In this document: piece by piece, positions 31,871 to 41,559 of the stretch
Position numbering within the stretch: the first letter of the stretch is position 1
Layout of the letters: each line of letters starts with the position of its first letter
Notes under the pieces: model-generated
Databases searched by the model: none
Told to the model about the DNA's origin: nothing
Seen by the model: the letters and a program-made list of their open reading frames with translations, nothing else
Assembly (NCBI GenBank): GCA_905221605.1
Contig: CAJNDS010002324.1
Location: 797,501 to 861,500, forward strand
Length of the DNA: 64,000 bases
Reading direction: 5' to 3'
From: Symbiodinium natans
Taxonomy: Eukaryota; Sar; Dinophyceae; Suessiales; Symbiodiniaceae
Program-made: the position numbers and the translations under genes

Positions 31871-33270
31871 TCAAGCAGGAGGGTCGGGATGCTCAACGGG
31901 CTGTTCTACTGATGCACTGCCAAGCTGTCTCCAGCGAATGCGGGAATACTTCTCCCAGCTCGAGCATCTTGACCTGAACCGCTCCAGGTAATCATGCGGG
32001 TTCGGCATGTCGCCTTTGTGTGTGAGCCACGCGCCCACGGCTTTCTCGAACAGTGCCCTCATGTACACAGGTGCTGTTAGAAAGATCTTGCCATCCAACT
32101 CCCCGAAAGTGAGTGGAGAATAATGACCGGCAGCCCTGAAGACATGCACCTTTCCGTACCAACTCTCCGAATGTGGAGATAAATAGCATGTCCGCACCGC
32201 TTCACTCTTCAGTTCGTTGTGCGCGTGAATCTCCAGCGGCAAGTCACGTGCGGAAGGCTGTAGAGTATCTTGGAACCGTGGCTTTCGCTGCTGCATAGTA
32301 GCATCCTCGAGCGCTGGAATGAACATCAACCGCCCTTTGTCAAACTCATACTCTAAATGTCGCATAAGAACCAGAATGTTTTGAGGATCGTCCACGCCAA
32401 AGTCAAGCACTGCGACTTGATTGCACTTCTCCTTGTTGTAGATATGCGCGGCGCAGACGTTCCACGCGTAGTTTTTTGCAGCATCGGCATGCAAGTGCCG
32501 AAGAATCAAGCACTGCTCGATTCCGCCATGATGTGCAACACACGCGCCTCGCACATCCGAGGCAACTGTTGCACTGCGAAAACTCCTTGCTGGAATTCCA
32601 AACACCGCATCCCGAAGGGGCTGCAGATTTGCTGCCACGTCTTCCTTGACTGCTTCCTTGACTGCTGCCACATCTTCCTTGACATCTGCCGCGAAATTCT
32701 TCAAGACATCTTCCAAGTCCGTAGTGCTGCTTCTTGCCTGAAGGAGGTTCTGATATTTCGACTGTTGCAAAAGAGTTTGAAAGTGTCACAAACCGCAAAA
32801 ACACCCGAACCACCAAACTAACCAAGCAATAAATCCTAGCAAGGACCAAACCTCCTAGCGTGGACTACTTAAGGGGACTAAATAGGCTAAGTAGTGGGGA
32901 TAAGCGGGGAAGGGAAACCTGCATCGGAGAAGGCAAAAACGATACTTTTCGGATAAGTTGCCTGTGATGATACGGCTGGGATGTCCTTAAATGCAATCGA
33001 GATTGCGTCTGCACCTGTTTCGCCACCAACGACGTCGTTGACCCGAGCATCGTTAGCCCATTCCTCTCCGTTCTTTTTCAGCATCACCATTGCGTCCGTC
33101 GCAATTGTCAGCCCCATCTTCTCTTTGGCCACTTCCAAAATAGCCAACACTACATTTGGAGGCTTCAGTTCTGCGCGCCGTATCAGCAGGGGATTTGCAC
33201 TCTCACGCCGAACCCACCAGAAGTCTCTGTCCGTTCTCCTTGGAGACCTGCTGCGACGATCAGCAGGCAT
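31871..33270 (-). CDS. Cargo gene: ubiquitin-like header spliced to HNH nuclease (CR-effector-like)
   Basis: Exon 1 (33270 to 32962) starts at an ATG. After a basic leader it encodes a compact segment with LAILEVAKEKMGLTIATDAM and MLKKNGEEW, like a ubiquitin-fold header. Exon 2 (32737 to 31871) encodes a charged helix (DVKEDVAAVKEAVKEDVAA) and an HNH-type nuclease core: NVCAAHIYNKEK (His), DDPQNILVLMRHLEYEFDKG (Asn, His). Proposed junction: TCACAG|GCAACT to TTCAG|GCAAGA, in phase, a 224-bp intron with a GC donor as in the host genes. A header followed by a nuclease is the layout of Crinkler-type (CR) effectors, which act on nuclear DNA; function here is inference. The gene is GC-richer than the rest of the element and lies inside the terminal repeats, so it looks like captured host sequence. 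A nested host insertion is the alternative. Confidence 0.5.
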
Positions 33271-33576
33271 GGCTCATCAATTTGGAGCGGCAATGGGAAT
33301 TTGGCAATGACAGAGCATCTAGAGTAGCGTGTGAAGCTACATGTGCACAGGCTGTCTTTGTCATGTCAAGAGTTTGATGACAAGCTTGCTTCGAACTGGT
33401 GTAGCTATAGTGCACACGTGCTAGTTCAGGTGGAAACTGTGCCAACAACGACCGAGGAATTCGCGCGACAACCGGCATCCATGATCCTACCCTCTGCAGA
33501 ATGATGTGTGTCTACCATTGCTCCTTGGGGGGGTGCTGGTGGATTTGGCTTCTCCACCTTTACATTTTGGACAGCC

Positions 33577-33908
33577 AACCTTAGAACCGAAACCTAGTAA
33601 AATCTATGAGAGAACCCTTGCCCATTTTGGGTAATAATACCACCTTAGGGAATATGGATGGGGTAATTGGTTATTCCTATACTGGTCTTGGTAATGGGGA
33701 AGTAGTGGTGATATTTGGGTGATTGTAGTAGGGAGTATAGGAATAATCCTCTTATATGGATGAGGTAATCGGTTATTCCTATACTGGTCTTGGTAATGGG
33801 GTAGTAGTGGTGATATAGTTGGTGAGGTGTAGGGGTGGTATAGGAATAATCGTCTAATGGGTTGACTGGTGGTATTATCACCCAAAATGGGCAAGGGTTC
33901 TGCTAACT
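33577..33908. repeat. Right terminal inverted repeat
   Basis: Reverse complement of the left repeat, with the same nested structure and the same two diverged internal direct repeats. The outer terminus GGGTTCTGCTAACT is perfect against the left end over 14 bp. Confidence 0.93.
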
Positions 33909-33914
33909 GGTTTA

Positions 33915-35600
33915 GGGTCTAGGGCTGTGTTCGGGCTGAGGGCTGCTTCGGGCTTAGGGTTGTCTAGGACTTAGGGCGTTCCAGGTTGAGGGCTGCTTAG
34001 CGTTTGGGGCTTGGAGGGCTTTTTTTGAAGGTGCGGGGTACACCCTTAAACCCTGAAGCCCAAACTCTCAACCCTCAAATTCCAGACTGGCCTTGCTGGT
34101 ACCGCCCGCTGCGCTCCCTGCACGAAGGACCAGTGGCCAAGGCCTCCACGCTGACGACGAGGGTTTAGGGTTAGGGTTGAAGGTTGAGGGAACGTTCGGG
34201 TAGCTTAGGCTTTTGGGTTTAGCTTGGGCTCTTTGAGGATTTTCGGGCTGTAGGGTTGGGGGGATTCAGGTAGGGCTTCAGGGTTTAGGATTTTTCAGGC
34301 TTTGGGCTTTCAGGGCTCTTCGGGCTTCGGGGCTTTAAGGCAATCAATGTCGGCGAACCTTTGCCTCCTTGTATTCTATTGGCCGCCGCCGTCCGCAATA
34401 GCACCTGGCCAAAGATGGTAAGAAGCCTCCAGACCCCAATAAACACTCCCCAAACCCTATAAGCCTGAAAATCATCTAAAGGCCTTAATCAACAGAATGG
34501 GGTGTTTAGGGGTTGCTATAATGTTTGATTGCATACGGACCATAAGGGAATAACATTAGGAAATATTCCGTCATAAACCCTAAACCCTAAACCCTAAGCC
34601 ATAGGCCCTAAGCCCTAAGCCCTAAGCCCTAAGCCCTAAACCCTAGCCCTAAACCTTAAACCCTTCAAACCCGACCACTGATTTCATGCAAGCTCTCAAG
34701 CGGAGGATCGGGGCCCCCGCCACACAGAGCCATGCCGGAACGGCCATGAACCATGGGTTGCGCCAAGGCTTGCTACGCAACCTCAGGCAAGGGCCCGCGA
34801 GATAGCTCTAAACCCCTCACCCTAAACCCTAAACCCTAAACCCTAAACCCTAAACCCTAGTACTGGTTACGATCATAGGGACCCGCTGCTTCACTCTTAA
34901 ACCACCATTCTTGCGGTATGGGAAGCCGCAAAGTTAGCAAACTACGACATGCTTGAGCCGAGGCGGATGGGGAGGCTTCCTCAGGCAGTTTGAGGAGTTT
35001 GGGAGAGTTTGGGAGGGTTTGGTGCCTAGTGTTTAGTGCGTGTAGGGATGATTGCATTTAGACGGTTTAGGGTGCGCCTCTCGCGAGGCTACCTATGAAG
35101 TGGCCCCAAAAATCCCCAAACGTCCCTGCCCAAAAAAACTTAACACCGGCCTGAACCCTCCCCCCCAACAAAACCAAAGCACATCGAAAAGGTCCCAAAA
35201 TAAAAACCGACGTAGCCCGCCTGGCAGCGATTGGAAAGCAGCGTCGCCTCGGGGGTCTCTGGCAGGCTGAGGCTTTGTTTGGCATGCAGCGTTTGAGCTT
35301 AGGGTTTAGGGTCTATAGGGTATTTTTTTAGGGGGAGGTTTATGAGCTTTCGAGGGTTTTGCATGGTTTGGTGCTCAGGGCAAAAGGACCATGGCATTTT
35401 AGGGCTTCAAGGGCTTGAGCTTATGGAGAAGTTTGGAGAAGCCAGCCAACCGACGAGGAAACGAAATGCAAGCGGTGGTTGGCAAAGTAGCAGCCTTTCA
35501 GCATGTTAGCCTGTGCTGGTGCGCCCTGTGACGTGGTCTCCTCTCTCTCGCGAACCTTTGCTGCTGCTCTTTGCATTCGGGCTTTGAGAGGGTTGAGGGT
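33915..35600. other. Telomere-like repeats with a few exon-like islands
   Basis: Degenerate TTTAGGG/CTTAGGG (33910-34030), CCCTAAGC variants (34575-34650) and CCCTAAA (34810-34858). Open minus-strand islands are about 34160-34080 (VVSVEALATGPSCRERSGRY), 34430-34345 (TIFGQVLLRTAAANRIQGG) and 35270-35205 (LSLPETPEATLLSNRCQAGY). An island at 34680-34804 is open on both strands. They may be exons of one gene, but nothing is recognisable. Confidence 0.3.
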
Positions 35601-35630
35601 TTAGGGTTTAGGGTTTGGGGGGTAGCGATT

Positions 35631-36255
35631 TCAGAGCTGAACCAGCATGTTCAAGAGCATCGTGCATACAGCCTTGAGAGGGAGCCCTGATCGTGCACAG
35701 TCCATGAACTGCATTTGCCAATTCAGCAGAGGAGCCAGCGTTTCGATCTCCGGGCTCTGGAGCCCGAGACAGTAGAACTCTGCCGCAAGCGCATACTGCC
35801 TCAGGATGCTTGCCATACTGGGATTGATAAGACCAGCAGCAATGATAGCTGTCAGCAGTGACCCACAGGTAGCGGCTGGCGAAGCAGGAGCAGCAGCTGC
35901 AGCAGCAGGAGGAATGATAAGTAGTAGTTTTGAGAGGGGTGGCAGTCGCGATGGTGGTTGTCGCGGTCGAAGTGGTCGCAGCGGTCGTGCCGGCTGTCGT
36001 GGTGGGAAGAACAGGAAGATAGAAGAAGCGTACCAATGGCCGGGAGGTTGCTCGGCGCCCCCGCCGGCGCGCGCGCGCGCGCGCGCGCGTTCTTGCAACT
36101 CGTGTCTCTTATCGTTTTTGCGCTGTGCCTCGGAAACCCTGAGCGCCTCAGTGTCCTCTGCCCAGCTCCATCACCGATGGCTTCTCCATCTCAGTGGGCT
36201 TCTAATTGCGGCCCAAGGGCTCGGTCAAGCACCTTGCACAGGTCCTTGGGGTGTT
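35631..36255 (-). CDS. Unidentified helical protein, 3' exons with stop
   Basis: Minus-strand blocks are about 36255-36195 (DLCKVLDRALGPQLEAH), 36163 to about 36020 (TEALRVSEAQRKNDKRHELQ running into an Arg-Ala repeat encoded by a (GC)n run) and about 35870-35631 (SLLTAIIAAGLINPSMASIL to MLLNMLVQL, then TGA). The last block is mostly amphipathic helix. The protein-like sequence and stop support a real gene end. An Ala- and Pro-rich stretch between the last two blocks may be coding or intron. Family unknown. Confidence 0.45.
36066..36091. repeat. (GC)n microsatellite
   Basis: About 13 GC dinucleotides. On the minus strand it gives an in-frame Arg-Ala repeat inside the gene at 35631-36255. Confidence 0.9.
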
Positions 36256-36721
36256 AGCGGCTGTTGTGTGTTCTGTGGTTGTGAGTAGATCTTGCAGTTT
36301 CCTGGAGAGGCCGAAGCCCACCAGCTCCCTCTAATCCCCCCTCTCCCCCCCCACCACGAGTATCCTGTAGGTTGACGAAATAGTTTTTCGCGCGCCCATC
36401 TTGCCACCCCTTGAAGCTGTGAGCCCTAAACTGCAAACCCTAAACCCTAAACTTCCTGAACACTATAAACCCTATAAACCCTATAAACCCTATAAACCCT
36501 ATAAACCCTATAAAACCTCTAAAGCATCCTCTGAGCCCCCTGCTGAGAGGCCACGGCCTTGTTGCCGGAACTGCGGGCCTCTGCCAGCCCCGGGCCGGGG
36601 CCGGAAAGCCGTGCCTCCACAGATTGGGGGGTGTATGGCAGTGTAGGGGCCTAGCTGAAGGCTCCAATCTAGTTCCATGTAGTTCCTTTTTGGCTTCGTT
36701 ATAGGGGGTTTTTATAGTATA

Positions 36722-38650
36722 CTACCCCAAAAAAGTACTAGGTAGGAGCCTTTGGGTAGAGTCTAGAAGGCAGCTTGGTGCTGGAAGATGCTCTGCACGG
36801 ACACATGATGTGCGCTGCGTTTCCTTGCTCCCGGCTCCGTTCTGTAGCTCCAGGGCTTTCAGCTCTGAGGGCTCCGAGGCCCAGGAAACTTCGAAGCCGG
36901 CGGACGGCAGCAGCAACTGAAACTGACGCATGGCTGCGATGCAGGACAAGCAGGGCGGGGCTGAGATGAAGAGCTGAACCTGGCCCAAGAAGTGCTCTCT
37001 GTCTGCAAAGGGGATGTCTTCGAAGATGGCGTCGCAAGTACGCGCCAGCACCTGGAACTCCGCACACAAGCTCCGGTCCACGTGGCCGCCGACCGACAGA
37101 GGCAGGGGCGACAGCCACCGCTGCGCACGAAGTCCATCACTCACCCCACTCACAGCCCGAAGTGAGCCCTGCTTCTGCTGCTTTCCGAGGGAGAAGCGGC
37201 ACAGCGCAGCCACGGGGGGCAGCTTCCTGGACTCGGGCTTTGCGATCTCCACGAGGACCGGAAACCCTCGCCGAGGCCGAGCCACGGTGATGCCGAGACT
37301 GTCCAGGAGAAGGCCTGAGCCCACGTGCCCCAACTGATCTGCTCCGAGCTGTGACGCCGCCGCCGCCAAGTCCAGCAAAGGCTCCATGGCCCCGTGAAAG
37401 CCGGTCTGGGAACAGCATAGTGGAGTCAGTGGGGCCCTAAGCTGGGAAGTCACCCCAGCGAGCTTCTGCAGAATAGCTTCGTGCGCATGCGCCGCGCACG
37501 AAGAGCCAGCTATGTGACAGGCATCCGCTAGTGAGCCGACCTGCTGCGCCGGCACAGCATCAAGACGGCTGACGACACTCTCCATCAGGCAGCTCAGTGG
37601 GCACACCCCAGGTAGAGTCTGCCTGGTGCGCGCTTGCGCAATGCTGGCTGGTTGCCGCGCGTCAGGCGATTCCGTTTGATCCCTTGTGCAGCCTGCTATG
37701 CTCGACATCGCGGGCTGGTTCACATGCAGTGACGTGGAGGGACCCCATGCAAGATTCGCCAAGTCCATGGGATGGGGCTCGTTGCCACCTTGCAGCCTGG
37801 GCGGTATGACCTCCAAGGCTGCGGCAAGAGACGGCTCCTCTCGCCACCGCAGGCGCGCAAAACGCCAGGCCACGGTGGCCATGTCCCGTGCTCCCAGAGA
37901 TCTCAGAGATCCCAGAGACCCCGATGGTGAAGCAGCTGCAGGCGGCTGGTGGCAAGTCGCAGACTTGGCAGGCCACCACGCTATGCCTGCCAGCTCCCGA
38001 GGCTGAGGCCCCGGGTCCTTACGCTGTAGCTTCTGACATGCCACCGAGGCCGGAGCATCCAGCGATGTCATACTTCGCCTCGCCAGCTTCCCCCAATTCC
38101 ATGCAATGGATGCAAGGCCCTTCGGGTGAAGCTCACTGGGCTGCCACTGCATCTTCGCTGTGAGCACGCGGCTGGCTGCATCCAGAACGGTCGAGCCATC
38201 TCAACTCATGTAGCCGGATCCTCAACACAGATTTGCAAGGTCCCGTGCGTTGGGCTCCTTGAGCGCCCCACACCTTCAGGCCAAAGAGTTCCACAAAGGC
38301 CCATCCTTCTGCTACCTTCGCGCGAGGGCTCAAGCTGCAGCTGAGAGGTTCTGCGGGCTCAACTCCTGGAGGCAACCACGGGGACTGTGAACCGATCTGT
38401 CTGCCTGCCACACGCCTGACGCCCGCTGCAAGCGCGTGGCCGCGCGAAGGGACTCCCGCGGCCAGCGCTACCCCATGGGCCCGACCTTGCTCATGGCCCT
38501 CAGGCCCTCTGGGCCGTGCTTCGATCCTGGTACCAGCCGGGCAGCTACATGGCAGCAGCAGCAACTGTGCTGATATGAGCAGAAACAGCAAAACACGCGG
38601 ACCACAAAGTCTCGCATAATTCGTGCGCTGTGCTCGCAACGCTCTTTCAA
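36722..38650 (-). pseudogene. Helical-repeat protein with C-terminal cytidine-deaminase-like domain; 5' part with stops
   Basis: From 38167 to 36722 the frame is open for 481 codons. Residues 10-145 hold repeats of about 38-41 residues with the signature L--IAW (LASIAWNWGKLAR, LAGIAWWPAKSA, MATVAWRFARL, LANLAWGPST), like octotricopeptide/RAP-type RNA-binding repeats of organelle proteins. The C-terminal part has LCAEFQVLA (residues 368-370 are C-A-E) and ISAPPCLSCIAAMRQFQLLL (P-C-x-x-C, C406 and C409), the zinc and catalytic signature of the deaminase fold. The same frame extends upstream to an ATG at 38650, but stops occur at 38470, 38332, 38314, 38278, 38224 and 38203. Two of these fall exactly on the repeat Trp. 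It may be an editing or RNA-maturation factor of plastid or mitochondrion, which is inference. Either a decaying copy, or a gene starting at ATG 38152. An intron is the other option. Confidence 0.6.
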
Positions 38651-38784
38651 CCTTCTCTCCGGAAGTGTTGTGATCTCCCTCTCTCGGGGAGTCCCATATA
38701 TACCTTGAGAGGGGCATGCGTTGATGGAGCAATCTTAAGAATTATGCGACCCCAGTTTTGGGGCTCACTTAGCTTTCAAGGTCA

Positions 38785-41350
38785 TCAGGTTTCTAGATTG
38801 GCCTCGCCCGGGCCGATCTCCACGCCCAGGAGGCCATCCGTGCTGATCTCGGCGAGGGAGCCAGTGGTTGTGGGTTCAAGAGCCAAGCTTGCTGCCGTTT
38901 GACCCTAAACCCTAAACCCTAAACCGCAAATCTTCGTAAGTGCAAGGTAAGCCCTAACTTCAGCGGCTTGGAGCAAGAGGGGCGGAAGAAGCCACAGGCC
39001 TGCAGCAAGGGCTCCATGATGGCGATCTTTGTCCCCCTGGAGAACTTGGCCTCAGCTTGGCACCCAGAATTCTTGCAGGGGGGGTTCCGAATCAGGGGTA
39101 CCTTAGTGGGGCCCTTATGATAAGGGATGCTAGTTTTGGGGGTATCTTTTGGGGGTCTCCTATTTCCGTAAATCCCCTGCGGGCTCCCGGTCCAGCAACA
39201 TGGTAAGGGAAGACCACATGTCTTCGTGATACCTCCTTTCTTCGCATCGCCGCCACCACCCACACAAAATAGATCTGCGGGACCACCACCTTTCGGACTT
39301 TAGGCATACTTGGAGGTTCCCTGAATATGGTTAGAAGTATAGCAAAACCCTAAACCCTAAACCCTAAACCCTAAACCCTAAACCCTAAACCCTAAACCCT
39401 AAACCCTAACCCACCCTATTTATGACTACCCATGAACCTCCAGGTAGGGAGATCACGAGGCGAGGACCCTGGCCAGCTCCGGACGCAAGTCGTCAGCCCC
39501 GGGTGGCAGCTGCCCTGGGCTGAAGCGGTGCGATACCCTAAACCCTAAACCCTAAACCCTAAACCCTAAACCCTAAACCCTAAACCCTAAACCCTAAACC
39601 CTAAACCCTAAACCCTAACCCTAAACCCAACAAAAAAGAAAGGAATGCGGCTTGAAGAGCTCAAAGCCACCCTGAGCAAAGAGAATGATACACGAAGATA
39701 CACGAATTGCACTTCCCGACCCACTTTTTTCTTAGCCTACATAGACAAAGGAGATGCCAAGGCAAGGGCCATGCAGCAGGAGCCGCAATAAAGTGCCCTG
39801 TCCATCACGGGCCACCTGCATCACGTGCCTCGGAAGCAGCGAACATCTTACTGAGTCTTACTGTGGGTTAGAAGGGAATGAGGGAATGAGGTACCCTATA
39901 TAATCCCTTAAAGGGTATATATAGGGGGATATAGGGTACCTCATTCCCTACTAACCAACAGTAAGACATTGGCACTCCAGAGCTATAGGCTCGCCGTCTG
40001 TGAGACTCGGTTTGACCCGAGCTACCCTGCAGGTGATATCGCCGGCTCCGACATGAGTGTGGCCTCAGTGCCCTAAACCCTAAACCCAAAACCCGAAAAA
40101 AAAAACCTAGACCCTAAACCCTAAACCCTAAACCCCAAAAAACCCCAAAAAACCCCAAAAAAAACCCAAAAAACCCCAAAAAACCCCAAAGACCCTAAAC
40201 CCTAAACCCTGCTCGCAAGGAATGGCTCTGAAAGCGAAGTAAGACACGCTCAGCTCCGTTCAGAGCAAACGGCTCCCTGCAGGCTGAGAACCGACTTGGA
40301 GGTTCATGGGTTAGGTTATAAGTAGGGCTGTAAGCTATGAGTTCAGGGTTTAGGGTTTAGGGTTTAGGGTTTAGGGTTTAGGGTTTAGGGTTTAGGGTTT
40401 AGGGTTTAGGGTTTAGGGTTTAGGGTTTAGGGTTTAGTGTACCTGATAACCATACTTAGGTTCCTATAACCTAACCATATTTCGGGTTCCTATAACCCTA
40501 CGTATAACTAGCCACGAACCTCCAAGTACAGCATGTGCAGAGATCAAGACCGCGAAGCACAGCGTGGAGGCATGTCTCACATCTGCAAAGCAAGACCGTT
40601 CTTCCGAACTCCCCAGGGCCTCTTCTGCATAGAAAAGACTCATGTCCTCCGGTCCAGAAGTATGGATGCGAGGGAGGGTTTGGGGTTTGGGGTTTGGGGT
40701 TTGGGGTTTGGGGTTTGGGGTTTAGGGTTTAGGGTTTAGGGTTTAGGGTTTAGGGTTTAGGGTTTAGGGTTTACTTCACCTTGCGCATGAGGCAGGAGCT
40801 CCACAGCTTTCAGGCACCAGGATGGGCCATGATAGACCTTCGAACTTCTAACCCTCAAAAAAACCCGGCCCTTTAAAGGGTTTATCGGGTTGTTTATTGG
40901 CCGAAACCCTAAACCCTAAACCCTAAACCCCAAACCCTAAGCCCTCATCGCCCATCCTGGCATCCAGCAGCTGGGCCCCCGGCGGAAAAATCCACGCTCG
41001 GGGCTTTGTGCATGCAGAAGATCTTGCCCGAGACCCGCCCACCGCAAGGCAGCCTCCCCAGTGTGCCAAAAGAATGAGTTTGGTCAGTTATTCTTTGTCT
41101 TAAATTTGTTTTCATGTTTTTCATGCTCTTCATGTTCTTCATATTCTTCACGTCCTTCACATTCTTCACATGATTCATATTGACATATTATTCACGTTCT
41201 TCATGTGTGTATCTATATATATATATATATGTTTCATGTTGCTGATGCTACCTGTAGGGTTCCAATGGGACCTCCGGCAGCTGGCGAAGTCGCGCAGACC
41301 TCTGAGCCGGCTCGGCCAGGTCTGTGAGGCGAGCTCCTGTGAACAAGCGA
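38785..41350 (-). CDS. Unidentified multi-exon gene or genes
   Basis: Minus-strand blocks in transcription order are about 41350-41270 (ARLTDLAEPAQRSARLRQLP), 41075-40955 (LGRLPCGGRVSGKIFCMHKA), 40670-40545 (EDMSLFYAEEALGSSEERSC, plus strand also open), 40298-40210 (FSACREPFALNGAERVLLRF), 39525-39448 (HRFSPGQLPPGADDLRPELA), 39295-39200 (GGGPADLFCVGGGGDAKKGG), 39080-38930 (KFSRGTKIAIMEPLLQACGF) and 38905-38785 (ALEPTTTGSLA to GPGEANLET, then TGA). Between them lie telomere-like tracts and three short inverted-repeat elements. The blocks fit the one-way, short-exon style. Whether they make one gene is not certain and no domain is recognised. Confidence 0.4.
39085..39178. repeat. Short inverted-repeat element, GGGGTACC family
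   Basis: GGTTCCGAATCAGGGGTACC at the left and CTCCTATTTCCGTAAATCCC at the right. Family as at 1700-1809. It lies between two coding blocks. Confidence 0.55.
39308..39445. repeat. ACTTGGAGGTTC inverted-repeat element, copy 4, with telomere-like insert
   Basis: ACTTGGAGGTTC at the left and CCATGAACCTCCAGGT at the right. The interior is almost entirely (CCCTAAA)n at 39344-39410. Confidence 0.75.
39535..39622 (-). repeat. Telomere-like (CCCTAAA)n tract
   Basis: About twelve near-perfect CCCTAAA units directly upstream (in transcription) of the exon-like block 39525-39448. Confidence 0.95.
39850..39967. repeat. Near-perfect palindrome
   Basis: TCTTACTG, TAGAAGGGAATGAG and GAGGTACCCTATATA on the left pair with TATAGGGTACCTCATTCCCT, CTAACCAACAGTAAGA on the right, around a CCCTTAAAGGGTATATATAGGG centre. 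Arms are about 50 bp. Foldback element or recent inverted duplication. Confidence 0.8.
40294..40527. repeat. ACTTGGAGGTTCATGGG inverted-repeat element, copy 5, with telomere-like insert
   Basis: ACTTGGAGGTTCATGGGTTA at the left and ACGAACCTCCAAGT at the right, 234 bp in total. The interior includes about thirteen TTTAGGG units (40348-40437) flanked by the family's TATAAC-rich core. Confidence 0.8.
41095..41170. repeat. Simple repeat (TTCATG/TTCTTCA)n
   Basis: Repeated TTCATGTTCTTCA-like hexamers and heptamers followed by a (TA)n run at 41212-41232. No coding meaning. Confidence 0.85.
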
Positions 41351-41464
41351 GGGCAGGTTTAGGGTTTAGGGTTTAGGGTTTAGGGTTTAGGGTTTAGGGT
41401 TTAGGGTTTAGGGTTTAGGGTTTAGGGTTTAGGGTTTAGGGTTTAGGGAGGGTGTCGAGCGTCT

Positions 41465-41555
41465 ACTTGGAGGTTCATAGGTCATAGGTCGGTATAGGCA
41501 GGGTTATAAGCACCCCTAAATATAATTAGAAGTATAGATACTTCCAGGGCAGGGT
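41465..41555. repeat. ACTTGGAGGTTCAT element, copy 6, right end degraded
   Basis: Left end ACTTGGAGGTTCATAGG is clear. The right end is reduced to GATACTTCCAGG. It follows a (TTTAGGG)n tract at 41357-41447. Confidence 0.5.
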
Positions 41556-41559
41556 GTTG

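Larger units (their letters stand above)
26180..33908. mobile_element. Polinton-like element (Maverick/PLV group), internally deleted
   Basis: A 7.7-kb unit bounded by inverted termini AGTTAGCAGAACCC (26180) and GGGTTCTGCTAACT (33908). It starts AG and ends CT, as Polintons do. Genes inside are a zinc-finger-like ORF, a small coiled-coil ORF, a truncated A32/FtsK-type packaging ATPase, a truncated polymerase N-terminal region, a small charged ORF, a GIY-YIG nuclease and a DDE (rve) integrase. Integrase, viral-type ATPase and polymerase together define the Polinton/Polinton-like virus group (family knowledge). From 26.5 to 31.7 kb the element is clearly AT-richer than the surrounding DNA. No capsid genes or polymerase core are present, so it could only move with help. 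GGTTT flanks both sides (26175-26179 and 33909-33913), a possible 5-bp target duplication, or 6-bp GGTTTA if the terminal A is shared. It sits in TTTAGGG-type repeat. Confidence 0.9.

Noticed and set aside
36440-36520. Plus-strand YKPYKPYKPYK protein repeat
   Set aside because: It is the translation of CCCTATAAA telomere-like variants.
38865-38880. tRNA-like T-loop motif (GGGTTCAAG)
   Set aside because: No matching acceptor stem, D-arm or anticodon arm nearby. I found no tRNA or rRNA gene in the window.
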